The notes beneath the pieces were generated by a model. The model was given only the letters and a program-made list of their open reading frames with translations, did no database searches and was not told where the DNA came from. Made by a program: the position numbers and the translations under genes. From JADKAV01 sp037045455 (GTDB taxonomy: Bacteria > Actinomycetota > Actinomycetes > S36-B12 > UBA10799): a stretch of DNA of 64,000 bases. Below are positions 16,202 through 25,141 of this stretch, piece after piece. The stretch's first letter is position 1, and each line of letters starts with the position of its first letter. The DNA is taken from positions 248,001 through 312,000 of the forward strand of contig JBAOIN010000005.1 of the NCBI GenBank assembly GCA_037045455.1, in the 5' to 3' direction.

Positions 16202-17650
16202 TCAGGTATTTCCAAGCCACAACGCCGACGCCCGCTCCGCCATCGCCGTGATCGTCCAGGACGGATTCACCCCTACGTTCTCCGGCACCACCGACCCGTC
16301 CATCACGCGCAAGCCCTCATATCCGAACACCCGGTGCTCAGCATCGACCACCCCGCGCGTCGGGTCCGGCCCAAGCACCGCCCCGCCCAGGATGTGCGCT
16401 GTGGCGCCCACTCCGAACAGACTCTCCAGCACCGTCGTGTAGGCCGTCCCGCCACTCACCTTCGCCACCGCCTGGCCGGCCGCGTCGGCCTGCGGCAAAT
16501 GGACCGGCACCGGCTCGACCCCCGTGGGCAGAACGGATCGCAGCCGGCCTCCGCGGTACTCCAAGGCCATCTCGTTCTCGGCGTTCTGCATGACCGTCAG
16601 GATCGTCACCCGTTTGTGCCAGTCCTTGGTCCACGCGTTGGCTGTGGAGCGAACAGGGTGCCGCGCCAGGACCTTGAGCGTCTCGCGGCGCCGGTCCCCG
16701 CTCACCACCGGACTCAGGTAAAAGCGCATGAAGCCGTACGACGCGGGGAAGCGGTTGTTCGTCACGTGGGTGTGCGGGTCAGGGTAGAAGTCGCTCGAGA
16801 TGGTTGCGCCTTGCGTCACGTCCGTGCCGGGTGGGTGCAGGATCGCGGCGAACGCCTCCGAGTTCGTCCGAACCTTGCGGCCCAACACCGGCGACAGATC
16901 GGGCATGGTCCGCCAGCGATCACGCGAGGCGAGCAACAGTTCGACGGTTCCCAGCACACCGCCGGCCAGCACCACCTCGCGCGCCTCGACGCTGCGCACC
17001 TCGCCACGTTCCCTGGTGACAACGCGCCAGCCATTGCGCAGCGGCACCAGAATCTCGGCCTTCGTCAGCGGCCGGATCTCCACGCCTAGCGCCTCGGCGG
17101 CAGGCAGGTAGTCGAACCGCTTGGCGCCGTGCGGGCAACCGGTGATGCACTGCCCGCAGGCCATGCAGTCGCTGAACCGGATCCCCTGCATGGTCTTGCC
17201 GAACGTCTCGGCAACACCCAGTTCCCGGGCAGCGCCCTGCAGCCAATCGTCCTGCACACCCCACTGCGGATTCGGCTCGCGCCCGAGCATCCGGGCCGAG
17301 GTCGCGTAGTGCGGTGCCAGTTCGCTCTCCCAATCGACACCGGCTTCGGCCCATGCACCCTGGAACTCTTTGGGCTGCAAAAGGACCGCGGCGTAGACCA
17401 GGGAGCCGCCACCGACGCCGATTCCGCCGACGACCATGACGTGCCGCAGGACCTTCTGCCGGAAGTAACCTTGCAGACCCAGTGCCGGTTCCCACAGCAG
17501 TTTCGTTGGCTTCACTGCGCCGGCCTCGAAGTCCGCCGGGGTCAACCGCCTGCCCATCTCCAGCACGACCACCCGCTTGCCGGCCTCTGCGGCACGCAAG
17601 GCCGCCACCGAACCCCCGAAACCAGACCCCACGACCGCGACGTCGTACAT
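16202..17650 (-). CDS. GMC oxidoreductase with four-cysteine motif (cholesterol-oxidase-like)
   Basis: A flavoprotein of about 482 residues. The N-terminal FAD motif VVGSGFGGSVAALRAAEAG and VVGGIGVGGGSLVYAAV mark the cholesterol-oxidase-like GMC branch; the C-terminal GLRVMDGSVVPENVGVNPSWTI holds the usual active-site His-to-Asn region. The segment CMACGQCITGCPHGAK near residue 165 has a ferredoxin-like C-x2-C-x2-C-x3-C spacing, seen in some actinobacterial members. Substrates are sterols or other alcohols. ATG 17650 is chosen; a TTG 12 bp upstream is possible. Confidence 0.75.
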   Translation of the reverse strand: MYDVAVVGSGFGGSVAALRAAEAGKRVVVLEMGRRLTPADFEAGAVKPTKLLWEPALGLQGYFRQKVLRHVMVVGGIGVGGGSLVYAAVLLQPKEFQGAWAEAGVDWESELAPHYATSARMLGREPNPQWGVQDDWLQGAARELGVAETFGKTMQGIRFSDCMACGQCITGCPHGAKRFDYLPAAEALGVEIRPLTKAEILVPLRNGWRVVTRERGEVRSVEAREVVLAGGVLGTVELLLASRDRWRTMPDLSPVLGRKVRTNSEAFAAILHPPGTDVTQGATISSDFYPDPHTHVTNNRFPASYGFMRFYLSPVVSGDRRRETLKVLARHPVRSTANAWTKDWHKRVTILTVMQNAENEMALEYRGGRLRSVLPTGVEPVPVHLPQADAAGQAVAKVSGGTAYTTVLESLFGVGATAHILGGAVLGPDPTRGVVDAEHRVFGYEGLRVMDGSVVPENVGVNPSWTITAMAERASALWLGNT

Positions 17651-17703
17651 GGCCCCATTCAAGCCCTATGTATCCATTTGGGGGGCGAGAACGTCCTAGG
17701 AGC

Positions 17704-17916
17704 ATGACTACCAACGAATCGTCTGTGGACCGCATCATCCGCCTCGTAGTCGGGATCGTGGCGCTGGTCGCCGCCTTCGCCGTCGGCCTGGGCAGCCTGG
17801 GCGGCATCATCCTTGCGGTGGTCGGTGTGGTGATGCTGGTGACCGCGGCCGTCGGCTTCTGCCCCCTGTACCGGGTGTTCGGCCTGTCGACCTGCAAGGT
17901 GCCCGCAGCCAAGTAG
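17704..17916 (+). CDS. YgaP-like DUF2892 membrane protein
   Basis: A 70-residue protein with two membrane helices (IIRLVVGIVALVAAFAVG and GIILAVVGVVMLVTAAVG), then the family's CPLYRVFGLSTCK C-terminus. This is the membrane half of rhodanese YgaP, found alone in many bacteria. It starts ATG 17704, divergent from the GMC gene with 53 bp between. The sigma-factor gene begins 1 bp after its stop codon, so they are likely cotranscribed. Confidence 0.8.
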   Translation: MTTNESSVDRIIRLVVGIVALVAAFAVGLGSLGGIILAVVGVVMLVTAAVGFCPLYRVFGLSTCKVPAAK

Positions 17917-17917
17917 C

Positions 17918-18694
17918 GTGGCGGGTGTGGGTCAGGATGTCGCGGCGCTGCTGCCCGATCACATCCCCGGCCTTTACCGCTACGTGCGCTCCATCACGCG
18001 GGACGACGTCACGGCCGAGGACCTCGTGCAGGAGACGCTCACCCGGGCCCTCGAGAAGGGCAGTGATCTGCAGTCACCGGCTGCGCTGCGCGCCTGGCTG
18101 TTCCGGATCGCGCACAACGTGACGATCGACCACTACCGGCGACAGCGCGAGGAACCCAGCGACGATCTAGCCCAGCAGGTGGAGGATCGCTGGCGCGAGG
18201 ACGCTTACACAGTCGATGCCCAGGTCGTGATCGCCCGCAGCGAGACGGCCGAGGAAGTGCGGGATGCGCTGGTCCGGCTGCCGTACGCCTATCGCAGCGT
18301 GCTCGTGCTGCACGACGGTCTGGGCTGGCCGAGCCGGGAGATCGCCGAGGTGATGGATCTGGGCCTGCCCGCTGCCAAACAACGGCTCCGGCGTGCCCGC
18401 ATGATGCTTGTGTCCGCGATGGCCCGGGGCCACGAGCGGCGGGTCGTCGCGGCCGGTGTTCCGCTGCGTTGCTGGGACGCCCGCCAGCACGTGAGCGCCT
18501 ATCTCGACGGTGAGTTGCCGGCTGACATCTCCGCCGCCCTCGAACGCCACCTGGGCCAGTGCCCGACGTGCCCTCCGCTGTATGCGTCCCTGGTGAGCGT
18601 GCGCGACGCGATGAACGGCCTGCAGGATCCGGACAGCGTGATCCCGGACGCCCTCGCCCAGCGGATCCGGCGCAGGCTCGCCGCGGGGCAGTGA
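17918..18694 (+). CDS. ECF RNA polymerase sigma factor with C-terminal zinc-finger domain
   Basis: A 258-residue protein. Residues 10-75 are sigma region 2 (YRYVRSITRDDVTAEDLVQE, FRIAHNVTIDHYRRQ) and about 115-165 are region 4 (LVRLPYAYRSVLVLHDGLGW, SREIAEVMDLGLPAAKQRLR). An extra 75 residues follow: CWDARQHVSAYLDGELP ... LERHLGQCPTCPPLY. This H-x3-C-like zf-HC2 fold normally belongs to a separate anti-sigma factor. The fusion may make the sigma self-controlled by redox or zinc. The GTG start lies 1 bp after the DUF2892 stop. Confidence 0.85.
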   Translation: MAGVGQDVAALLPDHIPGLYRYVRSITRDDVTAEDLVQETLTRALEKGSDLQSPAALRAWLFRIAHNVTIDHYRRQREEPSDDLAQQVEDRWREDAYTVDAQVVIARSETAEEVRDALVRLPYAYRSVLVLHDGLGWPSREIAEVMDLGLPAAKQRLRRARMMLVSAMARGHERRVVAAGVPLRCWDARQHVSAYLDGELPADISAALERHLGQCPTCPPLYASLVSVRDAMNGLQDPDSVIPDALAQRIRRRLAAGQ

Positions 18695-18717
18695 CCCGTG
18701 CATTGAGTCGAGGGCTG

Positions 18718-18780
18718 CACCGTTTGACAATCTCGCACCGTTCGTAACGGTGAAGAAGTGCACATACGGTGAATCACCGT
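18718..18780. repeat. Nested CACCGT/ACGGTG palindromes
   Basis: Between the convergent sigma-factor and hydrolase genes lie CACCGTTCGTAACGGTG (perfect 7-bp stem, 3-base loop) and ACGGTGAATCACCGT (perfect 7-bp arms about one base). A further CACCGTT stands upstream at 18718. Spacing between CACCGT motifs is nearly equal on both sides of the first hairpin, the same nested-arm plan as the 91-bp family. The right end overlaps the hydrolase stop codon. Terminator or protein-binding element. Confidence 0.5.
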
Positions 18781-19692
18781 TCACACGGCCACGCCGGGTT
18801 CGGCAACGCCCGCCCATCCAGGAACGCCCCGATAAGCAACGCCGACTGCTTCGGATCCTGAAACAGCACCGAATGGCCGGCTGCCGGAACCGTGACCAGC
18901 GTCGAGTCCGGAATCAACGACGCGATGGTCCGGCTGTTCGACGGCGGTGTGATGACGTCGCGCTCACCCACCATCACCAGCACCGGGTTGTGCACGAGGG
19001 GCAGTTCCCGTGCGTTGCGCCGGGAGCGCAGCCACGGATCCTCCGCGCGGACCATCCGGCGGTAGGTGGCATTGGGCGTGCGCGGCATCGGGTATCTGCC
19101 CGAGTCCACCGCGCCCTCCAGCCGGGTCAGGAATTCCCGGCCCCGCGCCTGCGCGCATTGCGTCCGAGGGTAGTTCGTGAGCAGGTACACGCGGTCGCTG
19201 CCATCGGCATCGCTGTCCGCGCGCTGCACCCACTCCGGCCCGAGTTCCGTGTCGTCCCCACCGGGATTGGTAGCCACGAGCACCGCTTTGTCCACGACGT
19301 CGGGATGGGCCCGCAGAAGTTCCTGTGTGACGAAGCCGCCCATCGACCACCCGAGGATGTCAATGCGCTCAATGCCCAGGTCGTCCAGCAACTCACGCGC
19401 GTCCTCAGCCATCCCCGCGAACGTGCGGCGAGCCGGTGCTGTGGACGCCCCGAGCCCGGGGTAGTCGAACACGATCACCCGGCGGTCGCTCGCCATGGCC
19501 CGCAGGAACCCCGGATCCCACTCGCTCATGGGAGACCCGGTGCCGTTGAGCAGGAGCAGCGGTTCGCCTTCGCCCAGACTCGCCCATGCGATGCCGTGTG
19601 CTGTGGTCTGTATGTTCAGCGCGACGGGCTGGGCCGGGGTGGCCGTGGGAGCACACGCTGCCAGGACCAGCAGAACCAGCCACGATGCGCAC
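18774..19692 (-). CDS. Secreted lipoprotein alpha/beta hydrolase (apparent indel near 19683)
   Basis: The mature part contains DYPGLGASTAP, the nucleophile elbow IDILGWSMGGFVTQELL, NPVLVMVGERDVITPP and the histidine in VPAAGHSVLFQDP, i.e. a full Ser-Asp-His hydrolase. Upstream in the same frame lies a lipobox, WLVLLVLAACAPTATPA, but no start codon. Deleting one G near 19683 joins GTG 19692 to it, giving MRI-WLVLLVLAAC, a perfect lipoprotein signal. Location would be the outer face of the membrane. Substrate unknown. Confidence 0.65.
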
Positions 19693-19735
19693 CCGCTTAT
19701 GGTGGCGGCGGGAGAGCGCTCAAGGCGCGCCGACG

Positions 19736-20514
19736 CTAGTGCGCCAGTGCGCTCGGCTGCTCCACATGCGTGAGGTGTCCGTCGAGGATCTCGAAGACCC
19801 GGTCGGTGTACTGCACCATCCGCAGGTCGTGGGTGACCATGATCCCGGTCTTGCCGCGCTGCTTGATCTCCCGGGCGAGCAACTCCACCACTTGCCGACC
19901 GAGCTTGGTGTCCAGAGCGGCCGTGGGCTCGTCGACCAGGATCAGGTCCGGGTCGTTCATCAACGCCCGGCCGATCGCCACCCGTTGCCGCTCGCCGCCG
20001 GACAGCTGCTCGGGCACGTTCTTGGCCCGTTGCGCGAGCCCGAGTTCCTCCAGCAACTGGTCAGCTCGGGCGTGGGCCTCCTTGCGCCCGATCCGCTTCT
20101 GCAACGTCGAGACATACAGCAGGTTCTCGCGTGCGGTCAGGAAGGGCACCAGGTTGGCCGACTGGAACACGAAACCCACCCGCTCGGCGCGGAACCGGGT
20201 CAGTTCCTTCTTCGACAGGCTCGCGACGTCGGTGCCGGCCGAGCGTGATCGTCCCGGCCGGTCGGGGACAGCAGTCCGCCGATCATCGAGATGAGCGTGG
20301 TCTTGCCCGAGCCGGACGGGCCGAGCAGCGCCACGAACTCCCCCTGGTCGACGGCCATCGTGGCGTTGGCCACGGCGTGCACCTCGGTGTCCCCGGACGT
20401 GTAGACCTTGCTCACGTCCTGCACTCGCAGGATGGCCTCCGCGTGGCTGCCGGCGTCGGTCGTCGGGTCCTCGCCGTCCGGCGTGGGCCGGGGCACGAAG
20501 TCGTCGTTGGTCAC
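19736..20514 (-). CDS. ABC exporter ATP-binding protein, MacB/LolD type (two apparent indels)
   Basis: Residues show Walker A (GEFVALLGPSGSGKTTLIS), Q-loop (VFQSANLVPFLTARENLL), signature (LSGGERQRVAIGRAL), Walker B (DLILVDEPTAALD) and H-loop (MVTHDLRMVQY). This is the class paired with FtsX-like permeases. The frame breaks at about 20257 and 20237; each has an extra C in a GGCCGG context, and removing both restores LLSPTGGTITLGGTDVASL. The GTG start overlaps the permease stop. It is the last gene of a permease-permease-ATPase operon. Confidence 0.8.
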
Positions 20515-21587
20515 AGCGTTCCTCCGATTGCGGTGGCGGGATCGATTCGGGCGATCCGGCGCAGGGAGAACGCGGCTCCCACAACGCCGGCCACCAGGAC
20601 GAAGATGGCGATCGAGATCAGGGTCTCGGTCCGGAACAACGTGGGGACTGTGTCCGGTACGACGGCACCCAGCGCGCGGGAAGCGATGGCTCCGACCACC
20701 ACACCGATCGCGGAGGCGATGACGGCCTGCAGAACAACGCCGGCTCCGAGTTTGCGGGTCGGTGTCCCGAGCGCCTTCAGTGCCGCGAACAACTCTCGCT
20801 TCTCCAGCACGATCAGCGCGAAGAACAGCGCGACAACCAGCGCCGCGACGGCCAGCGTCGTGTAGATGATGGAGTTCAGGGTCGACGCTTGCTGCTCCAC
20901 GCCCGGGATCGCCAGTCCGGTGTCCTGGGCCGACAAGACCGTGACCCCGGGAATCTCGCCCTGCGGACTCCCCTCGATGGCGCACCGCATTGACGTCGTC
21001 CTCAACGCCGGTGAACTCCGGCCGCACATCGTTGCGCATCGCGCGCCAGGTCTGCAATGTCGTCCAGACAGTCGGCTGCAACTGGTAGCTGGAGTCGCGC
21101 GTGATGCCAACCACCTCGACGGACTCCTTGCCCACGGTGAGCGTGTCACCAATGCCGGCGCCCAGTGACTCATCGACGGCGGTCTTCCGAGTCGTCGGCC
21201 GGGCAGCCGGCCCTCGCTGAGGTTGGTGGGCACACCGGCACCGGCGGGATCGACACCGAAGATGGCCAGGTCGTACTCCTCGGAAGGCCCGCGACCGGCG
21301 GTCAGCAGCACCCCGACGCCACTGGCCTTGGTCACGCCCGGGGCGTCCTGCAACTTGCTTGCACCTGCGGCCGGCGTCATGGTCGAGCGGATCAAAGATC
21401 CCTTGGCATCGGAACTGAACGCATAGGCGCTGGCGTTCGTCGAGCGGACCGCGCCGGTCGCGCCGAAGAACAGCCCGTCGGCCAACGCGCTGAGCGTCAG
21501 CACCAGGAATGTGATCAGGGACAACGCACCGATGATGGACACGAAGCGGCCGAGGCCGCGGCGGATCTCGTTGAGCGCCAGCATCAT
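20511..21587 (-). CDS. FtsX-like ABC permease 2 (at least two apparent frameshifts)
   Basis: The N-terminus MMLALNEIRRGLGRFVSIIG leads into a membrane helix, followed by a periplasmic MacB-like core. Three C-terminal helices follow (YTTLAVAALVVALFFALIVL, GVVLQAVIASAIGVVVGAIA, LISIAIFVLVAGVVGAAFSL) around the KRELFAALKALGTPTRKLGA motif. Frames change near 21198 and 20983; the middle part (VDESLGAGIGDTLTVGKESV) reads cleanly in the second frame. ATGATGA overlap with permease 1 and GTGA overlap with the ATPase show one operon. Substrate unknown, probably drug, lipid or peptide efflux. Confidence 0.65.
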   Translation of the reverse strand: MMLALNEIRRGLGRFVSIIGALSLITFLVLTLSALADGLFFGATGAVRSTNASAYAFSSDAKGSLIRSTMTPAAGASKLQDAPGVTKASGVGVLLTAGRGPSEEYDLAIFGVDPAGAGVPTNLSEGRLPGRRLGRPPSMSHWAPALVTRSPWARSPSRWLASRATPATSCSRLSGRHCRPGARCATMCGRSSPALRTTSMRCAIEGSPQGEIPGVTVLSAQDTGLAIPGVEQQASTLNSIIYTTLAVAALVVALFFALIVLEKRELFAALKALGTPTRKLGAGVVLQAVIASAIGVVVGAIASRALGAVVPDTVPTLFRTETLISIAIFVLVAGVVGAAFSLRRIARIDPATAIGGTL

Positions 21588-22677
21588 CGGGCACCTGCCG
21601 CGGTGAACGGGTCGATCGTGGTGACCCGGCGGATGCTGAGCAGGCCGGCCAGCAGGGAGAAAACAAGCACGCTCGCGATCACTGCCGATCACCAAGCCTG
21701 GCGCCAGCGACACCGGGATTCCGGAGTTGAGTCCCCGCACGGCCAGCAGTGTGAGCACGACTGCGATCGCGGATGCGACCAGGACCACCACGGTGATCTG
21801 CTGCACGACGACCCCTGCCAGCCGCCGCGGACTTGCGCCGAGCGCCCGCAACAGCGTGAACGACTTGAGCTTCTGCACGGTCAGGATCAGGAAGAAGAAG
21901 CCGATCACCACGATGCCGATCACGAACGTCAGCCCGACCAGGATGCCGAACGTCTGGCTGATCGAACCGACACCGGGGATGAGGCTCACCGCCTCCGCTT
22001 TCTCGTAGGCGGTGACTCCCGGCACGGCCTGTTCGATGCTGGTGACGGCCGCAGCCGCATCATCAGTGGTGACCGCCACCGCGTTGACCGGCACGAAGGG
22101 CACGTTCGGGTTGACGCTCCCGCACGATCTGGCCGTAGAGATCCTCAGTGACGTAGGCCGTCGGGCTGGCACTCCACTGCGCGCCGCGCAAGAGACCCAC
22201 GACGGTGACGGTCTTGCCGCACCACTTTCAACGGAGTCGCCCAGGCTGAACCCGCCGCCATCCATCGGCGACCTCGTTCCGCATTCTCCGGCAAGCCGGC
22301 CCTCGCTCAGGCCGGTGGGCTGCACCGGGCTTTCCGGGCTGGAATCCGAAGACCTGCAGGTCCTCGCTGCCGTCCTTGAGGGCCGCCGAGGTCGGTCAGC
22401 ACGGAGATCGGCCCGGCTTGCGTGACACCCGGTGCGGACGCGACCTTCTCGACGACCGACGGTTCCAGCCGCGACGCCTGCAGGTTGTCCCGTGCGGAGT
22501 CCGAGTAGACCAGCACGCTGGCCTTGCACGCCGTTCAGCGCCCCGGTGATCGAGTTCGACCAGAGCGCTGGACAACGTGGTGAGCAGGACGACCAGGAAG
22601 ACCAGCAGCGACACGGCACCGGTGAGCAGGCCGAACCGCAGCTTGGAGCGCCGCATCTCCGTGAGGGCGAGATTCAT
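21584..22677 (-). CDS. FtsX-like ABC permease 1, heavily frameshifted
   Basis: Translation of successive frames gives a normal FtsX/MacB permease: MNLALTEMRRSKLRFGLLTG, VYSDSARDNLQASRLEPSVV, EDLQVFGFQPGKPG, WSASPTAYVTEDLYGQIV, PGVGSISQTFGILVGLTFVI, then QKLKSFTLLRALGASPRRLA and three C-terminal helices. Frame breaks fall near 22557, 22527, 22385, 22335, 22215, 22115 and 21686. Every segment between breaks reads sensibly, which favours consensus errors over decay, but a true pseudogene cannot be excluded. ATG 22677 has GGAG 6 bp upstream. It is paired with permease 2 and the ATPase. Confidence 0.6.
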
Positions 22678-22741
22678 CGCGATCTCCGGATGCGCACTGT
22701 CCGAAGTGGGCTTACCGGTCGAAACGTAAGTCACGATCTTG

Positions 22742-22771
22742 AGATTACTTCAGCCTACTGATAGTCAGCAA
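22742..22771 (-). promoter_or_regulatory. Likely exporter promoter with overlapping palindrome
   Basis: On the minus strand TTGCTG (22771-22766) and TAATCT (22747-22742) are 18 bp apart, a sigma-70-like pair upstream of permease 1. The palindrome CTGATAGTCAG at 22758-22768 overlaps the -35 element and could be the MarR operator. It lies in the 123-bp divergent region with the marR-type gene. Confidence 0.4.
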
Positions 22772-22800
22772 ACGAAGGATCCGGCAGCTAGCCTGGGACC

Positions 22801-23212
22801 GTGGACGAGCAGGAGTGGCCTCTGAGCCGGTTGCTCATCACTGCGAGCCGCCTGGTCGAGCACGACATCGCCCTGCAATTGCGGCCCTACAACCTCACGC
22901 ATGCCGGCTTCGGGGTACTGACCCTGATCCACCCCCATCCCATGTCGCAGCGCGAGCTTGCGCGCGCCACGCACGTCGAGGAGCAGACGATCAGCCAGAC
23001 GGTGGACCGGCTCGAGCGCATGGGCATGGTCACCCGCGAGCCGGATCCGGACGACCGCCGGCGGTTCCTGGTCACCGCGACGCCCGCGGGCAAGCGGGCC
23101 TTCCGCAACGCCACCCGCAAGAACCGTGCCGAGCAGGTGCTGGCCGGCCTGCCGGAAGCTGATCAGTTGCGCGACTGGGCTGATCGCGGTCATCCGAGAG
23201 CTGGATCGCTAG
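22801..23212 (+). CDS. MarR-family regulator (apparent indel near 23176)
   Basis: A winged-helix regulator of about 136 residues: MSQRELARATHVEEQTISQTVDRLERMGMVTREPDPDDRRRFLVTATPAGKRAF is the full MarR DNA-binding core. The frame changes at 23176; removing one T gives GLIAVIRELDR and a stop at 23212. It is divergent from the ABC exporter operon, which suggests local repression of the exporter. Start GTG 22801. Its TAG stop shares the palindrome CTAG with the stop of convergent yaaA. Confidence 0.8.
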
Positions 23213-23941
23213 TCCACCCGTTGCACGTCCAGTCGCCGGCCGTCCAGGGCCGCTTCGAACCCGGCAGCTCCGCACCACCTCCAGCAACTCACGCCGGCTG
23301 CGCGTGGCTCGTCGGCCAGGCTCAACGCCCGCGCCAGGTGCCCTTTGGTCGCCTTGTTGAAGTGGCTGGCGGCAGTGCGCTGTCCGGTAACGCCGGCCTG
23401 CCAGACCTTCACCGTCACGGCATCGGGCGGCATGTGGACGAACGAGGCATAGGGCGTGGAGAGCATGTCCACCACCAGTCCGCGTTCGCGTTCCACCTCG
23501 GCGGTGAGGACATCCCGCCACAACCGGGGCAGCCCGCCCAACAAAGGCGTCCCGCCGGACAGCCGGTAGGCGGGGATGCGGTCGGTCAAGCCAATTAGCC
23601 CGAACAGCGACGACACCACCGCAAGCCGCCGGTTCGCCCGCCGCCGGTCCGGCAGGCTGCCGTAGTCCAGCGCTGCATACAGCACGCCGGTGTAGACAGC
23701 GCCAGCCGCGGCAGTCGGCGCCTCACGCAATTCGGCGTTCGCGGCGACCAGGTCGAACTGGGTCGGACCGAGCCCGAGCACGTCCATGGCCCGCGGTGCG
23801 TCACGGCACAGTCTCGACGAGCGCGGCCAGCACCTGCTCTCGCAATGGTGCGAGCGCCGGCCGGCTCAACCCTGCGACGTCCAGCGGCTTCCCACGGCGC
23901 GGCGCCGTCTTGCCCTCACTGGGCGGCAGCAGGATCAGCAT
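23209..23941 (-). CDS. yaaA: Peroxide stress protein YaaA (UPF0246; apparent indel near 23806)
   Basis: The N-terminus MLILLPPSEGKTAPRRGKPL is the YaaA signature. The frame then shifts at about 23806; removing one C joins VETVRDAPRAMDVLGLGPTQ to the rest, including GAVYTGVLYAALDYGSL, SSLFGLIGLTDRIPAYRLSGGTPL and ASHFNKATKGHLARAL. YaaA proteins lower free iron and protect DNA during peroxide stress. The repaired length is about 243 residues, normal for the family. Start ATG 23941 is 12 bp after the UPF0016 gene's stop on the same strand. Confidence 0.8.
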
Positions 23942-23953
23942 CAGCCGCGTCCA

Positions 23954-24530
23954 TCACAGCGCACGAACGCCCTCGACCAGCAGCAGGACGCCGAAGGCGA
24001 AGAACAGCGCGGCGGCGCCGTACTTCACGACCTTCTCCGGCAGCGCCCGGCCCAGCAGTGCGCCCACGCCGATCGCCAAGGCATCGGCGGCGACCATGCC
24101 CGGCCGTCGAGCCCAGCCACGTTCCCACCCAGTCGTAACTGGTGGCCAGGGTCACGGTGGCGAGCATCGTCTTGTCGCCGAGTTCGGCCAGGAAGAACGC
24201 GACACCGACGGCCAGCAGCGCCGAGGCGCCGCCCCGCTGCGACCGTTGCTTGTCCGCCTCGGTCAGTTCGTCCCCGCGCAGCGTCCACAGGCCGAAGCCG
24301 ATGAACGCCAGCCCGGCGAGCAGGTTGATCCAGGCGAACGGCAGCGCATCGCCGAGCACCCGCCCGATCCCGACCGACACCAGATGCACCAACAGCGTGG
24401 CCACGGTGATCCCCGCGAGCACTGTCCAGAACCGGTAGCGCGTGGCGAACGTCATCGCCATCAGCTGGGACTTGTCGCCCAGCTCGGCCACGAAGATGAT
24501 CCCGAAACTGAGAACGAACGCTTGCAGCAT
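23954..24530 (-). CDS. GDT1/UPF0016 cation transporter (apparent indel near 24103)
   Basis: A small transporter with two copies of the family motif: FVAELGDKSQLMAMTFATRY near residue 15 and FLAELGDKTMLATVTLATSY near residue 115. These E-x-G-D-K-S/T repeats bind Mn2+ or Ca2+ for export. The frame breaks in GGCCGGG near 24103; removing one C gives GMVAADALAIGVGALLGRAL and a stop at 23954, about 191 residues. ATG 24530 shares one base with the response-regulator stop (TGATG), so the pair is cotranscribed with the two-component system. Confidence 0.8.
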
Positions 24531-25141
24531 CAACGGCCCTGCGTGGCCCATAGGGCGGCCTGCACGCGATCAGTGACGCCGATCGCCGAGTAGATCGCGG
24601 TCAGGTGTGCCTTGACCGTCTTCTCGCTGATCCCCAACTGCCGCGCGATCAGGCGATTGGACATCCCTCTGGACACGAGATCCAGTACCTCCTGTTGCTT
24701 CTCGGTCAATCGCGGCCGCTGCGGCCGGGTGTGCCGGGCGTCTACCAAGGTACGGGCCACCCGCGGGTCCAGCGGCGACCCCCCACCCGCAGCCGAGCGG
24801 ATGCCTGCAATGAGGTCAGCGCCCGCTGCGTCCTTGAGCAGGTACCCGACGGCGCCGGCGTCCAGAGCCGCGAGTACCCGCTGCGACTCGGCGAACGTGG
24901 TCAGCACGACCACGGCGCAATCGCCGGCCGCCGTGATCTGCGCGGTTGCTTCGATCCCCCCGATCCCGGGCATGGCCAGATCCATCAGGACCACATCTGG
25001 CGACTGCTCGGCCGCTGCCCGGACTGCCGCCTCCCCCGAGTCCACGGCAGCCACCACCTGCAGGTCGGGTTCGCTGGCGATCAGGGCGGACAGGCCTTCC
25101 CGGACGACGGTGTGGTCGTCGGCCACCACCACGCGGATCAC
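24530..25141 (-). CDS. NarL/LuxR-type response regulator
   Basis: A 203-residue regulator: receiver domain IRVVVADDHTVVREGLSALI, phosphorylation Asp in PDVVLMDLAMPGIGG, switch residues VLTTFAES and YLLKDAAGADL. The C-terminal LuxR helix-turn-helix is LTEKQQEVLDLVSRGMSNRLIARQLGISEKTVKAHLTAIY. The GTG start at 25141 overlaps the kinase stop (GTGA). It partners the sensor kinase upstream and may control the UPF0016 gene that overlaps its own stop. Confidence 0.85.
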   Translation of the reverse strand: MIRVVVADDHTVVREGLSALIASEPDLQVVAAVDSGEAAVRAAAEQSPDVVLMDLAMPGIGGIEATAQITAAGDCAVVVLTTFAESQRVLAALDAGAVGYLLKDAAGADLIAGIRSAAGGGSPLDPRVARTLVDARHTRPQRPRLTEKQQEVLDLVSRGMSNRLIARQLGISEKTVKAHLTAIYSAIGVTDRVQAALWATQGR

